Shown here one piece after another: positions 26,895 through 35,378 of a stretch of DNA of 64,000 nt. Below the pieces are notes generated by a model, which searched no databases, was not told where the DNA came from, and was given only the letters and a program-made list of their open reading frames with translations. Source of the DNA: Gillisia lutea (GTDB taxonomy: Bacteria; Bacteroidota; Bacteroidia; Flavobacteriales; Flavobacteriaceae); contig NZ_JAKGTH010000010.1 of the NCBI RefSeq assembly GCF_021568705.1, positions 1 through 64,000 on the forward strand. Reading direction: 5' to 3'. Numbering within the stretch: the stretch's first letter is position 1; every line of letters starts with the position of its first letter. The position numbers were made by a program, and so were the translations under genes.

Positions 26895-27983
26895 ATGAAT
26901 AATTACAACAAGAATTATTACGCTGTTATAATGGCTGGGGGAGTTGGTTCCAGATTCTGGCCTGTAAGCACCTCAAAATTCCCAAAGCAATTTCATGATA
27001 TGCTTGGTGTAGGGGAAACCTTGTTACAACGCACATTTAACAGGCTAACCAACACCGTGCCTTATGAGAATATACTTATTCTTACCAATGATGAATATCT
27101 TGATTTGGTCCAGCAACAACTACCTGAAATAACCAAGGATCAGATCATTCTTGAGCCAGCTATGCGAAATACTGCACCGTGTATCTTATTAGCTGCATTG
27201 AAGATTAAAAAGAAAAATCCTGATGCCATTATGTTAGTGGCCCCAAGCGACCATTGGATACAGGATGATGAGGCTTTTGCAAATGATATAAAAACCTCGT
27301 TTGAAGCTGTTGCTGAAAATGATATGCTTATCACTCTCGGTATTAAACCTACTTTTGCCAATACTGGTTACGGGTATATCCAATTTAAAGAAGAAGCAGA
27401 TAAATGCCTTCAGAAGGTGGTGAAATTTACTGAAAAGCCAACCTTAAGAAATGCACGAAAGTTTTTAGAGGAAGGAAACTATTTATGGAATGCCGGAATA
27501 TTTATATGGAAAGCCTCTTTTATTAGTGATTCCTTTTTAAGCTATCTTCCTGAAATGTTCCATCTTTTTAATGAGGGTTATGAGGAACTTAACTCTAAAA
27601 GGGAGCGCGCGTTTATAAATGAAACCTATCCTAAGGCGCAAAACATTTCAATAGATTATGCTATCATGGAGAAATCAGATAGCGTATATTTAATTCCTGC
27701 CTCTTTTGATTGGAATGACTTAGGAACATGGGGTGCCCTGCATTCAGAATTGGCCAAAGATGATTATGATAATGCCGTGGTGAATTCATCTTTGATTCCG
27801 ATGGAGTCTAAAGGAAATATGGTTTATACTCATAAGCACAAAGTTGTGGTTCTTGATGGACTTGAGGATTATATTGTAGTTGATGATGAAGAGGTGCTCT
27901 TAATAGTGCCTAAAGAAAAAGAACAGGATATTAAGAATATCCGGGAATCCGTCATTAAAAAGCATGGTGAAAATTTAGGTTAA
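26895..27983 (+). CDS. Mannose-1-phosphate guanylyltransferase
   Basis: This enzyme makes GDP-mannose from mannose-1-phosphate and GTP for surface polysaccharide and glycan synthesis. The 362-residue protein has the nucleotidyltransferase signature MAGGVGSRFWPVSTSKFPKQ, then VAPSDHWIQD, TGYGYIQF and FTEKP. It lacks the C-terminal isomerase domain of bifunctional ManC/AlgA proteins, which matches the short type common in Bacteroidota. It is 2 bases upstream of a DUF389 gene. Confidence 0.95.
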   Translation: MNNYNKNYYAVIMAGGVGSRFWPVSTSKFPKQFHDMLGVGETLLQRTFNRLTNTVPYENILILTNDEYLDLVQQQLPEITKDQIILEPAMRNTAPCILLAALKIKKKNPDAIMLVAPSDHWIQDDEAFANDIKTSFEAVAENDMLITLGIKPTFANTGYGYIQFKEEADKCLQKVVKFTEKPTLRNARKFLEEGNYLWNAGIFIWKASFISDSFLSYLPEMFHLFNEGYEELNSKRERAFINETYPKAQNISIDYAIMEKSDSVYLIPASFDWNDLGTWGALHSELAKDDYDNAVVNSSLIPMESKGNMVYTHKHKVVVLDGLEDYIVVDDEEVLLIVPKEKEQDIKNIRESVIKKHGENLG

Positions 27984-27985
27984 TT

Positions 27986-29422
27986 ATGGAGAATAAAGAT
28001 AATATTGGTAGTAACCCACCTCCTGAGAAAACGGATCAAAGCGATTTTTCACAAGCTGGTGGTATTTGGGAGAGCATTAAAGCTTTTATTTCCGAACTAC
28101 TAGATATTCGTAACGATACCGATAGAGAGTCTACTGTAGAGGCTATTAAAAAAGATATTTCTTTTAAAGGTCATAATGCCTGGATTCTCATATTTTCAAT
28201 CTTTGTTGCTTCTATTGGCTTAAATGTTAGTAGTGCAGCGGTTGTAATTGGTGCCATGTTAATTTCGCCACTTATGGGTCCAATTGTAGGTGTTGGGCTA
28301 TCTGTTGCAATAAATGATATAGATACGCTTAAAAAGTCCTTTATTAACTTGGGGGTAATGGTTGGCTTAAGTGTTATTACTGCTTACATCTACTTTCTTA
28401 TTTCCCCGGTAAAGGAGGAAACCCCAGAGTTAATTGCAAGGACGTATCCCACCATATTAGACGTACTGGTTGCTATTTTTGGAGGCTTGGCCTTAATTGT
28501 TGCAAAGACCAAAAGAGGAACCATTGCAAGTGTAATTTTTGGAGTTGCTATTGCTACTGCTTTAATGCCACCGTTATGTACCGTGGGTTATGGGCTGGCT
28601 ATAGGGAATATTCGCTATGCTACTGGAGCGCTTTACCTATTCTCTATTAATGCTGTGTTTATTGCACTTACAACATTTGTAGTGTCAAAACTCTTAGGCT
28701 TCCCTTTGGTTAGATATGCAAATAGTAAACGAAGAAGACTCATAGCACAAATAGCTTCGAGCATTGCAGTAGTGGTTATGATACCCAGTGTGATTTTATT
28801 TTTGAACTTATTGAATAAACAGGTATTTGAAAGTAAAACTCGTGAATTTTTAAATGATGTAGTACATTATAGTGGAACGGAAATCATTAAGTCTAATCAG
28901 GATTTTAATTCTAAGGAGATTGAAGTATATCTTATTGGAAACAATGTTCCCGAGCCTACAATTATATCATGGAATGAACAATTGAGTAAAGTTGATAAGC
29001 TAAAGGATGCTAAACTCATAGTGCACCAAGGAGCCGCTCAAACTGAAGATATATCGGCCCTGTCATCTCAAGTAAGAAGTGGTATTTTGGAAGATCTCTA
29101 TGTAAAGAATCAGGAGCTGGTGGAAAATAAAGATGCTCGAATCTCATTCTTGGAAAATGAACTTTTAAAATATAAAGTTGAGGCTTTTTCTTTTAACGAT
29201 ATTAGTAAGGAAATCAAGGTGAATTACGATAGAGTAGAAGGCTTGGGTTTTGCTAATTTGATTAGTACAAATTTCACTAAAATTGATACGATACCAACAT
29301 TTTCCATTACTTGGAAAGAAAATACAGCTAGCCGAATAAAAACTGCGGAAGCCAAAAAGATTCAACAATGGTTAAGTATGAGATTGAAAATGGATACGGT
29401 AGCCGTTCGCTCCATGAACTAA
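27986..29422 (+). CDS. DUF389 (TIGR00341-type) integral membrane protein
   Basis: The 478-residue protein has a soluble N-terminus, about six to seven membrane segments between residues 55 and 275 (for example AVVIGAMLISPLMGPIVGVG and IFGVAIATALMPPLCTVGYG, hallmarks of DUF389) and a soluble C-terminal domain (about 285-478) with coiled-coil tendency near 370-395. The function of the family is not established. Its stop codon abuts the stop of the convergent mlaF-like gene with no base in between. Confidence 0.85.
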   Translation: MENKDNIGSNPPPEKTDQSDFSQAGGIWESIKAFISELLDIRNDTDRESTVEAIKKDISFKGHNAWILIFSIFVASIGLNVSSAAVVIGAMLISPLMGPIVGVGLSVAINDIDTLKKSFINLGVMVGLSVITAYIYFLISPVKEETPELIARTYPTILDVLVAIFGGLALIVAKTKRGTIASVIFGVAIATALMPPLCTVGYGLAIGNIRYATGALYLFSINAVFIALTTFVVSKLLGFPLVRYANSKRRRLIAQIASSIAVVVMIPSVILFLNLLNKQVFESKTREFLNDVVHYSGTEIIKSNQDFNSKEIEVYLIGNNVPEPTIISWNEQLSKVDKLKDAKLIVHQGAAQTEDISALSSQVRSGILEDLYVKNQELVENKDARISFLENELLKYKVEAFSFNDISKEIKVNYDRVEGLGFANLISTNFTKIDTIPTFSITWKENTASRIKTAEAKKIQQWLSMRLKMDTVAVRSMN

Positions 29423-30187
29423 TTACATTCCCTGCTGCTGGGCTTTTCTAACTTTTTGAAAGAGATTAGAGGAGTATACAAAATCGGTTACGGTTTTGTC
29501 ATCTGTCTTAAATATCTGAGATTTATCCCCTTTCCAGGCTAGAATACCATCTTTCAGGAAAGCAATGCGCTCACCAATCTCCAATACCGAGTTCATATCA
29601 TGCGTTATGATAACGGTAGTAATATCGTTTTCTTTAGTAATCTCCTGAATGAGATTATCAATTACAGTGGCAGTTTTAGGGTCCAATCCTGAGTTAGGTT
29701 CGTCACAAAATAAGTATTTTGGTTTGTTTACAATAGCTCTGGCTATTGAGACTCTTTTTTGCATACCACCACTTATCTCTGCAGGAAATTTATTTTCTGA
29801 ACCCGTTAAATTCACTCTTTCTAAAACCTCGGCTACCCGATTTTTTAAATCTTTTTTACGCTGTTTGGTAAACATTCGTAGGGGAAACATAACATTTTCT
29901 TCTACCGTCATAGAATCAAACAGCGCTCCTCCTTGAAACACCATTCCAATCTCTTTACGAAGTTCTCTTTGCTCTTCATCTGTAAAGTTGGAATATGCTT
30001 TTCCATTATACTCAATTACTCCCTGGTCGGGCTTAAATAGTCCCAGCATACATTTTAGCAGTACACTTTTACCAGATCCCGACTGACCAATGATAAGATT
30101 AGTTTTACCGCTTTCAAAAACAAAGTCTATTCCTTTCAGAATTTCTTCGCCATTAAAACTTTTATGTAGGTCTTTAACTTCTATCAT
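29423..30187 (-). CDS. MlaF-type ABC transporter ATP-binding protein
   Basis: This ATPase powers phospholipid or related hydrophobic-substrate traffic across the envelope. The start is ATG 30187 (254 residues), overlapping the permease stop by one base; the upstream ATG at 30247 would run 60 bases into the permease. Walker A GQSGSGKS (34-41), signature SGGMQKR, Walker B YLFCDEPNSGLD and the switch His (VIITHDM) are present. Together with the MlaE gene it forms a two-gene unit. The MlaD substrate-binding gene is not adjacent in this window. Confidence 0.94.
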   Translation of the reverse strand: MIEVKDLHKSFNGEEILKGIDFVFESGKTNLIIGQSGSGKSVLLKCMLGLFKPDQGVIEYNGKAYSNFTDEEQRELRKEIGMVFQGGALFDSMTVEENVMFPLRMFTKQRKKDLKNRVAEVLERVNLTGSENKFPAEISGGMQKRVSIARAIVNKPKYLFCDEPNSGLDPKTATVIDNLIQEITKENDITTVIITHDMNSVLEIGERIAFLKDGILAWKGDKSQIFKTDDKTVTDFVYSSNLFQKVRKAQQQGM

Positions 30188-30924
30188 TAGCTTAATAATA
30201 ATTGGGTAACTATGTAATTTACTATAATAATAACCACACTGGTCCATACAAAAGAAGTAGTACTTGCATGTCCCACTTCAAGAGCACCACCTTTCATATA
30301 ATAACCATGATATGCGGGTATAGTAGCAAGTATCATAGCAAATAAAAATGTTTTAAAGAATGCGTATACTACATGGAAACCAATAAATCCATCTTGTAAA
30401 CCGGTTACAAAAGCATCCGATCCTACAAAACCCCCAAAAACTGCAGCTGCATAAGCGCCCATAATTCCTAAAAACATTGAAATTGCTATTACAAATGGAT
30501 AGGTGAGCATTGCAACAATTTTTGGAAAAATAAGATAGTTTAATGAGTTAATTCCCATTACTTCCAGAGCATCTATCTGTTCGGTTACTCGCATAGATCC
30601 TATACTCGATGTGATAAAGGAGCCTACTTTTCCTGCCATGATAATAGAAATGAAGGTAGGTGCAAATTCCAATATAATAGACTGTCTTGCCGCAAAAGCA
30701 ATAAGTGTTTTCGGTATAAGTGGATTATTTAAATTCAGTGCAGTTTGAATGGCTACAACACCTCCTATAAAAAAGGAGATAAAGGAAACAATCCCCAAAG
30801 AGCCCATAATCAATTCGTTGATTTCTTTGAAAATCAACTCTTTTAATACAGAACGTTTGGTCATTCTTCCAAACACTCCTTTTATCATTAAAAAATATTC
30901 ACCAATTGAATATAGATAGCTCAT
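30187..30924 (-). CDS. MlaE-family ABC transporter permease
   Basis: This is the membrane permease of a lipid ABC transporter. The 245-residue protein has five to six membrane helices and MlaE signatures (GGVVAIQTALNL, ITSSIGSMRVTEQIDALEVMG). It is coupled to the ATP-binding gene through a one-base stop/start overlap. Retrograde lipid transport is inferred from the family. Confidence 0.94.
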   Translation of the reverse strand: MSYLYSIGEYFLMIKGVFGRMTKRSVLKELIFKEINELIMGSLGIVSFISFFIGGVVAIQTALNLNNPLIPKTLIAFAARQSIILEFAPTFISIIMAGKVGSFITSSIGSMRVTEQIDALEVMGINSLNYLIFPKIVAMLTYPFVIAISMFLGIMGAYAAAVFGGFVGSDAFVTGLQDGFIGFHVVYAFFKTFLFAMILATIPAYHGYYMKGGALEVGHASTTSFVWTSVVIIIVNYIVTQLLLS

Positions 30925-31043
30925 CCATGAATTTTTGTAAAGCTAAAATACTATTTTTTAGCCGGAAAGTATTTAACGAAGAATTAATCTTTAACCCGTC
31001 ATTGTTTAGTATTTTTGAAGACAAATTATTTTGAATAGTACAC

Positions 31044-32693
31044 ATGAAAAATTTCTTCCTAGTTTTATTTATCTCATTAAGTATCTTTTCTTTAAAGGCT
31101 CAAGTTAAAAGTGATTCTTCTTTAAATCCTAACAAACCAAAGTTGGTGGTTGGAGTGGTGGTGGACCAGATGAGGTATGATTATCTCTCAAGGTTTTGGA
31201 ATAAATATGGAGAAGATGGCTTTAAAAGACTCATAAAAGAAGGATATAATTTCAAGAATAATCATTTCAATTATATTCCAACTTATACTGCTCCTGGGCA
31301 TACATCTATTTATACAGGAACTTCTCCCGAAAATCATGGGATAATTGGAAATGCATGGTATGATAAAAACGAATCTCAATTCGTGTATTGTACAAGTGAT
31401 GATAGTGTGGAATCGGTAGGAACAAAAAACGCCGCTGGAAAAATGTCTCCTCGAAGAATGATGTCAACAACCGTGAGCGATGAGAACAGATTATTCACTG
31501 AAATGCGCGGTAAGACCATTGGAATTGCATTGAAGGATCGCGGAGCGATATTGCCGGCCGGGCACACTGCTAATGCAGCGTATTGGTTTCATGGTAAAGA
31601 TGAGGGGAAGTTTATAACCAGTTCTTACTATATGAAGGATCTTCCAAAGTGGGTGAAAGATTTTAATAAATCAGGAATTGTTACTTCTTATATGAAGCCT
31701 TGGAATACACTATTAAATATTGAAGAATATACCGAAAGCGGAGCCGATAAAAATGTGTTTGAAACCGGTTATGTAGGTCAGGAATTCGCAACCTTTCCTT
31801 ATGATCTTCCAAAGCTGCAGGCTGAAAATGGACAATTCGACCTTTTAAAAGAAACCCCATATGGTAACTCTATAACTACCGATTTTGCTATTGCTGCATT
31901 AAATGGTGAGAACCTTGGAAAAGATGATTACACCGATTTTTTAACGGTAAGCTTTTCAAGTACTGATTATATTGGACATAATTTTGGGGTAAACTCTAAA
32001 GAAATTGAAGACGCATATTTACGATTAGACCTTGATCTGGCTCGTTTGCTAAAGGCTTTAGATGAAAAAGTAGGTGAGGGGAATTATACGCTTTTTCTTA
32101 CTGCCGATCATGGGGGAGGAGATGTACCTTCTTACCTGGCATCTGTAAATATACCCTCAGGTTATTTTGATGATGCTGTTTTTGACGAGCGTTTAAAAGA
32201 ATTTGTGAAAGAAAGATTCAAGGAAGATGATCTTATAGAAATGGTTTCAAATTCTCAGATCTTCTTCAATTATGAGGCTATTGAAAACGCTAAGCTGGAT
32301 GTGGAGAAATTGGAAAAGGTGATAGCTCGTTTTATTTTGCAATATCCGCAGGTTAACAATGTGTTCACCAGAACTCAGATGCAGGATAGCGATTTCAATA
32401 ACGGCGCTGCGGCGTTAGTTCAAAATGGATTTAATCAAAAACGAAGCGGAGATGTGATTTTGATTCTAGAGCCTGCTACTATTACCTATTCTAAAACAGG
32501 TTCTACGCACGGGAGCGGGTTCTCTTATGATACTCATGCGCCTTTGTTATTCTTCGGAAAAGGAATTCCTCATGGAGCTACTACAAAACGATCGGAAGTG
32601 ATTGACATCGCACCCACGATCTCAGCATTGTTAGGGATAGAATTTCCTAATTCAACTACCGGTATCCCTTTATCGACACTTTTAGATAACTAG
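31044..32693 (+). CDS. PafA-type alkaline phosphatase
   Basis: This secreted phosphatase of the alkaline phosphatase superfamily probably releases phosphate from phosphomonoesters. The 549-residue protein has a signal peptide (ends about KAQ, 20) and conserved metal and nucleophile segments: VVDQMRYDYL, YTAPGHTSIYTGTSPENHG (the Thr nucleophile lies here), FSSTDYIGHNFG and TADHGGGDVPS near 353. A -7 element TATTTTTG is at 31010-31017. No Pho box is known for this phylum, so regulation is not inferred. Its stop abuts that of the convergent glycosyltransferase gene. Confidence 0.92.
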   Translation: MKNFFLVLFISLSIFSLKAQVKSDSSLNPNKPKLVVGVVVDQMRYDYLSRFWNKYGEDGFKRLIKEGYNFKNNHFNYIPTYTAPGHTSIYTGTSPENHGIIGNAWYDKNESQFVYCTSDDSVESVGTKNAAGKMSPRRMMSTTVSDENRLFTEMRGKTIGIALKDRGAILPAGHTANAAYWFHGKDEGKFITSSYYMKDLPKWVKDFNKSGIVTSYMKPWNTLLNIEEYTESGADKNVFETGYVGQEFATFPYDLPKLQAENGQFDLLKETPYGNSITTDFAIAALNGENLGKDDYTDFLTVSFSSTDYIGHNFGVNSKEIEDAYLRLDLDLARLLKALDEKVGEGNYTLFLTADHGGGDVPSYLASVNIPSGYFDDAVFDERLKEFVKERFKEDDLIEMVSNSQIFFNYEAIENAKLDVEKLEKVIARFILQYPQVNNVFTRTQMQDSDFNNGAAALVQNGFNQKRSGDVILILEPATITYSKTGSTHGSGFSYDTHAPLLFFGKGIPHGATTKRSEVIDIAPTISALLGIEFPNSTTGIPLSTLLDN

Positions 32694-33542
32694 TTACAAA
32701 AGTTTGCTGCGCATTTTTTGCCAACGAAGTTTTCTTATAAAACGACCTTCTTCTTCTGAAACAAGAAAGGGTCGTTTTTCTTTTTTAGCTTTATAGTAAC
32801 CGCTAATATAATCTTTGAAAAGCGACAGGTCTTTCTTTAAAAAGGCAAGCTTAGCCGATGCAATTAGGCTTATTGCTAACCCGTAGCGCAATCTGTAAAA
32901 AGCTTCTCCTTGCTTATATTTGGAAGCCTTATTATAGGTCGATGCGGTGGGTTTTAAATGCTTCACTATCAAAGTGGGATCAACCTTTATTCTCCATCCA
33001 TGGTATAGCGCAAGGAGTTCATCGGCAGTATCCCAGCCCATGGCAGGTTTTAATTTTCCTATTTGCAGAAAACAAGTTTTTCTGTATGCCTTCAAAGCTC
33101 CACGAATGTGATCTTTTCCTGTTAGCTTCTCTATCTCCCAGTTGTCATCTTTCAAAATAGAACAATATCCACCACACATTCCTACTTTTAAATCATTTTT
33201 GAAATGTGAAACTAGGGTCTCTAAATAATTTTCCGGAAAAATAAGATCGGCATCAAACTTACAAATGATATCATAATGCTCATCCAGCTGCTCATAACCT
33301 TTGTAGAAAGCATTAATTACTTTACTTCCTGGTAAGTGCGCCTCAGAAGAAGAGCTGTTTACTAAGGAGATAAAGTTGAATTTTTCGGCAAATTTTAAAA
33401 CAATCTCAGCTGTTTTATCGGTAGATTGATCATTTACTACAATTATTTTTTTAGGTAGTAAAGTTTGAACGATCAGAGATTCCAAAGTTCTGGAGATGTT
33501 CTCTGCTTCATTATGAGCGGGAATAACAATATAGATTTTCAA
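32694..33542 (-). CDS. Family 2 glycosyltransferase
   Basis: The 282-residue protein has a GT-A fold: IYIVIPAHNEAENISRTLESL at the N-terminus, VVNDQSTDKT, and a DxD-like metal motif in KFDADLIFP. The acceptor-side segment MGWDTADELLALYHGW follows. No membrane helix is evident. It is the third gene of a ketoacyl synthase, methyltransferase and glycosyltransferase operon, so it may glycosylate a lipid or other product of those enzymes. This is inferred from position. Confidence 0.9.
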   Translation of the reverse strand: MKIYIVIPAHNEAENISRTLESLIVQTLLPKKIIVVNDQSTDKTAEIVLKFAEKFNFISLVNSSSSEAHLPGSKVINAFYKGYEQLDEHYDIICKFDADLIFPENYLETLVSHFKNDLKVGMCGGYCSILKDDNWEIEKLTGKDHIRGALKAYRKTCFLQIGKLKPAMGWDTADELLALYHGWRIKVDPTLIVKHLKPTASTYNKASKYKQGEAFYRLRYGLAISLIASAKLAFLKKDLSLFKDYISGYYKAKKEKRPFLVSEEEGRFIRKLRWQKMRSKLL

Positions 33543-33596
33543 AGCCTGATCTGGAGTTTATTGAATCAAACTGAAAAAGAAGGATTCGTTTTAAGT

Positions 33597-34115
33597 TTAT
33601 CTTTCAGCGTATACAGCGTAATATCTAGGCGTAAAAGTTCTAAGTAAAGGACGGAAACCAAGTTGCTTTACAGGATTTGTCCATTTTTCAGTTTTTTTGA
33701 TCTTCCATCCGGCCTTTTCCAACAACCAGTCAAATTGCCAATCTTCAAATTCATGATAATGCCTATCCCTCATATCGGTTTTACTTCTATAGGCATTGGC
33801 GAACCATAAATTTAAAGGAACTGTTGCAACCAATTTAGAAGCTTTAATGTCTTTTAGCACATTGTAGGGGGCAATAAGATGCTCAAATATTTCGAAAGCA
33901 GTCACGAGATCATATTCATTGGATTTTACTGCATTAGTGTCCACGTCTAGATCTTCACCTAAAGTATTAGTTACATCATAGTTATGATCTTTCATGATCT
34001 TTGAAAATGGGTTGGCTACTCCTAAATCCAGTACTTTGGCTGGAGGAGCAACGGCATTTTCTAAGAATTCTAATGTTTTTTTAAACCTCTTGTTGGGAAA
34101 ACTTTGTTCGTACAT
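33597..34115 (-). CDS. Class I SAM-dependent methyltransferase
   Basis: The 172-residue protein starts at ATG 34115, one base after the ketoacyl synthase stop; the ATG at 34133 would overlap that gene. Motif I is KVLDLGVANPFS (about 27-38), followed by the acidic region and YDLVTAFEIFEHL. It is short for a methyltransferase but complete in the Rossmann core. Its substrate is unknown. It is sandwiched between the ketoacyl synthase and glycosyltransferase genes. Confidence 0.85.
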   Translation of the reverse strand: MYEQSFPNKRFKKTLEFLENAVAPPAKVLDLGVANPFSKIMKDHNYDVTNTLGEDLDVDTNAVKSNEYDLVTAFEIFEHLIAPYNVLKDIKASKLVATVPLNLWFANAYRSKTDMRDRHYHEFEDWQFDWLLEKAGWKIKKTEKWTNPVKQLGFRPLLRTFTPRYYAVYAER

Positions 34116-34116
34116 A

Positions 34117-35175
34117 TTAATACTCGTAAACAATGGCGTTTATATTCATACCCGCCCCAACACTGGCAAGAATGATAATATCACCTTTATTGAGTTCCTG
34201 GTTTTCAATATGACCATTCACAACAAGATCTAACAAGGTAGGCACGGTTGCGACACTGCTATTACCCAATTCCTGAATGCTCATTGGCATTACATTTTCA
34301 GGAGCTTTAAGCTTATGTAATTTGTAAAAACGGGAAATAATAGCATCATCCATTTTTTCATTGGCCTGATGGATAAATATCTTTTTCACATCCTCGATGC
34401 TCTTACCGCTTTTTAGAAGGCAGGAAGCCATTGCTTTCGGTACTTCTTTTAATGCGAATTCATAGATCTTTCGTCCGTTCATCTTTATGAAACGAGTACT
34501 GTCCTGCTGGTCTCCCTTATTGGAACCGCCAAAATAAATATGATGAGCCTCTTCATAAGCGAAGGTAGCAGATTCATGAGATAAGATCCCTCCAGGTTCA
34601 TTAGTAATTTCAAGAACAGCAGCACCGGCACCATCTGAAAATATCATGGAGTCTCTATCGTGAATATCTACAACTCTGGAAAGGGCTTCAGCTCCTATAA
34701 CTAAGCATTTTTTTGCCATTCCACATTGCATGAAGGCTTGAGCCTGAATTACGGCTTCTATCCAACCCGGACACCCAAAAAGTACATCATACCCCACACA
34801 GCTCGGGTTCTTGATTTTTAAATTATGTTTAACGCGGGTGGCAATGCTAGGTACGGCATCACTTTGTATACTTCCATGTTTAACATCTCCATAATTGTGG
34901 GCAATAATTATGTAGTCTAAAGTTTCAGGATCGATACCAGAAGTTTCAATAGCTCTCTTAGCGGCTAAAGTTGCCATGTCTGAGGTGCATAAGTCTTCTT
35001 CCAAATATCTGCGTTCTTCTATACCTGTGATTGCCTTAAACTTGGAAATAGTGGTGGCATTATCATGAGGAAATTTGGACCCATCTGCATTTAAGAACTC
35101 ATGTTGTAGAAAATCGGAATTCTTCCTTTTCAAATTAGGAATATAACTTCCCAGTCCTGTAATTTTTATGCTCAT
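34117..35175 (-). CDS. 3-oxoacyl-ACP synthase III family (FabH-like) protein
   Basis: This is a thiolase-fold condensing enzyme. The 352-residue protein has the KAS III catalytic triad: C135 (LFGCPGWIEAV), H269 (IHQANEKM) and N305 (ELGNSSVATV). An insertion near the N-terminus and divergence from housekeeping FabH suggest a specialised paralogue, acting in a lipid or secondary product pathway rather than fatty-acid initiation. A -7 element (TAATTTTG, 35188-35181 on the minus strand) lies just upstream. The methyltransferase gene follows by one base and the glycosyltransferase after a 54-base gap, so the three appear to be one operon. Confidence 0.9.
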   Translation of the reverse strand: MSIKITGLGSYIPNLKRKNSDFLQHEFLNADGSKFPHDNATTISKFKAITGIEERRYLEEDLCTSDMATLAAKRAIETSGIDPETLDYIIIAHNYGDVKHGSIQSDAVPSIATRVKHNLKIKNPSCVGYDVLFGCPGWIEAVIQAQAFMQCGMAKKCLVIGAEALSRVVDIHDRDSMIFSDGAGAAVLEITNEPGGILSHESATFAYEEAHHIYFGGSNKGDQQDSTRFIKMNGRKIYEFALKEVPKAMASCLLKSGKSIEDVKKIFIHQANEKMDDAIISRFYKLHKLKAPENVMPMSIQELGNSSVATVPTLLDLVVNGHIENQELNKGDIIILASVGAGMNINAIVYEY

Positions 35176-35335
35176 TGAAACAAAATTATTTTAGATAATA
35201 TAAACTAAATTACTAAAAGCAATTTAAGTAAACTCCCGCAAAATGCAATTTTTGAATCCTTTTGCCAATTCAATAGTATAAATGAATCAAATTGCTAATT
35301 CAATATTTTAAATGCGGTTAAATTAGTAATAAATC

Positions 35336-35362
35336 AAAAAACCCTGATAAACAGGGTTTTTT
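35336..35362 (-). terminator. Terminator of gcvP
   Basis: AAAAAACCCTG pairs with CAGGGTTTTTT around ATAAA. It lies 17 bases past the gcvP stop on the minus strand, and has A- and T-runs on both sides. Confidence 0.88.
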
Positions 35363-35378
35363 GACGATTTTATGGAAA

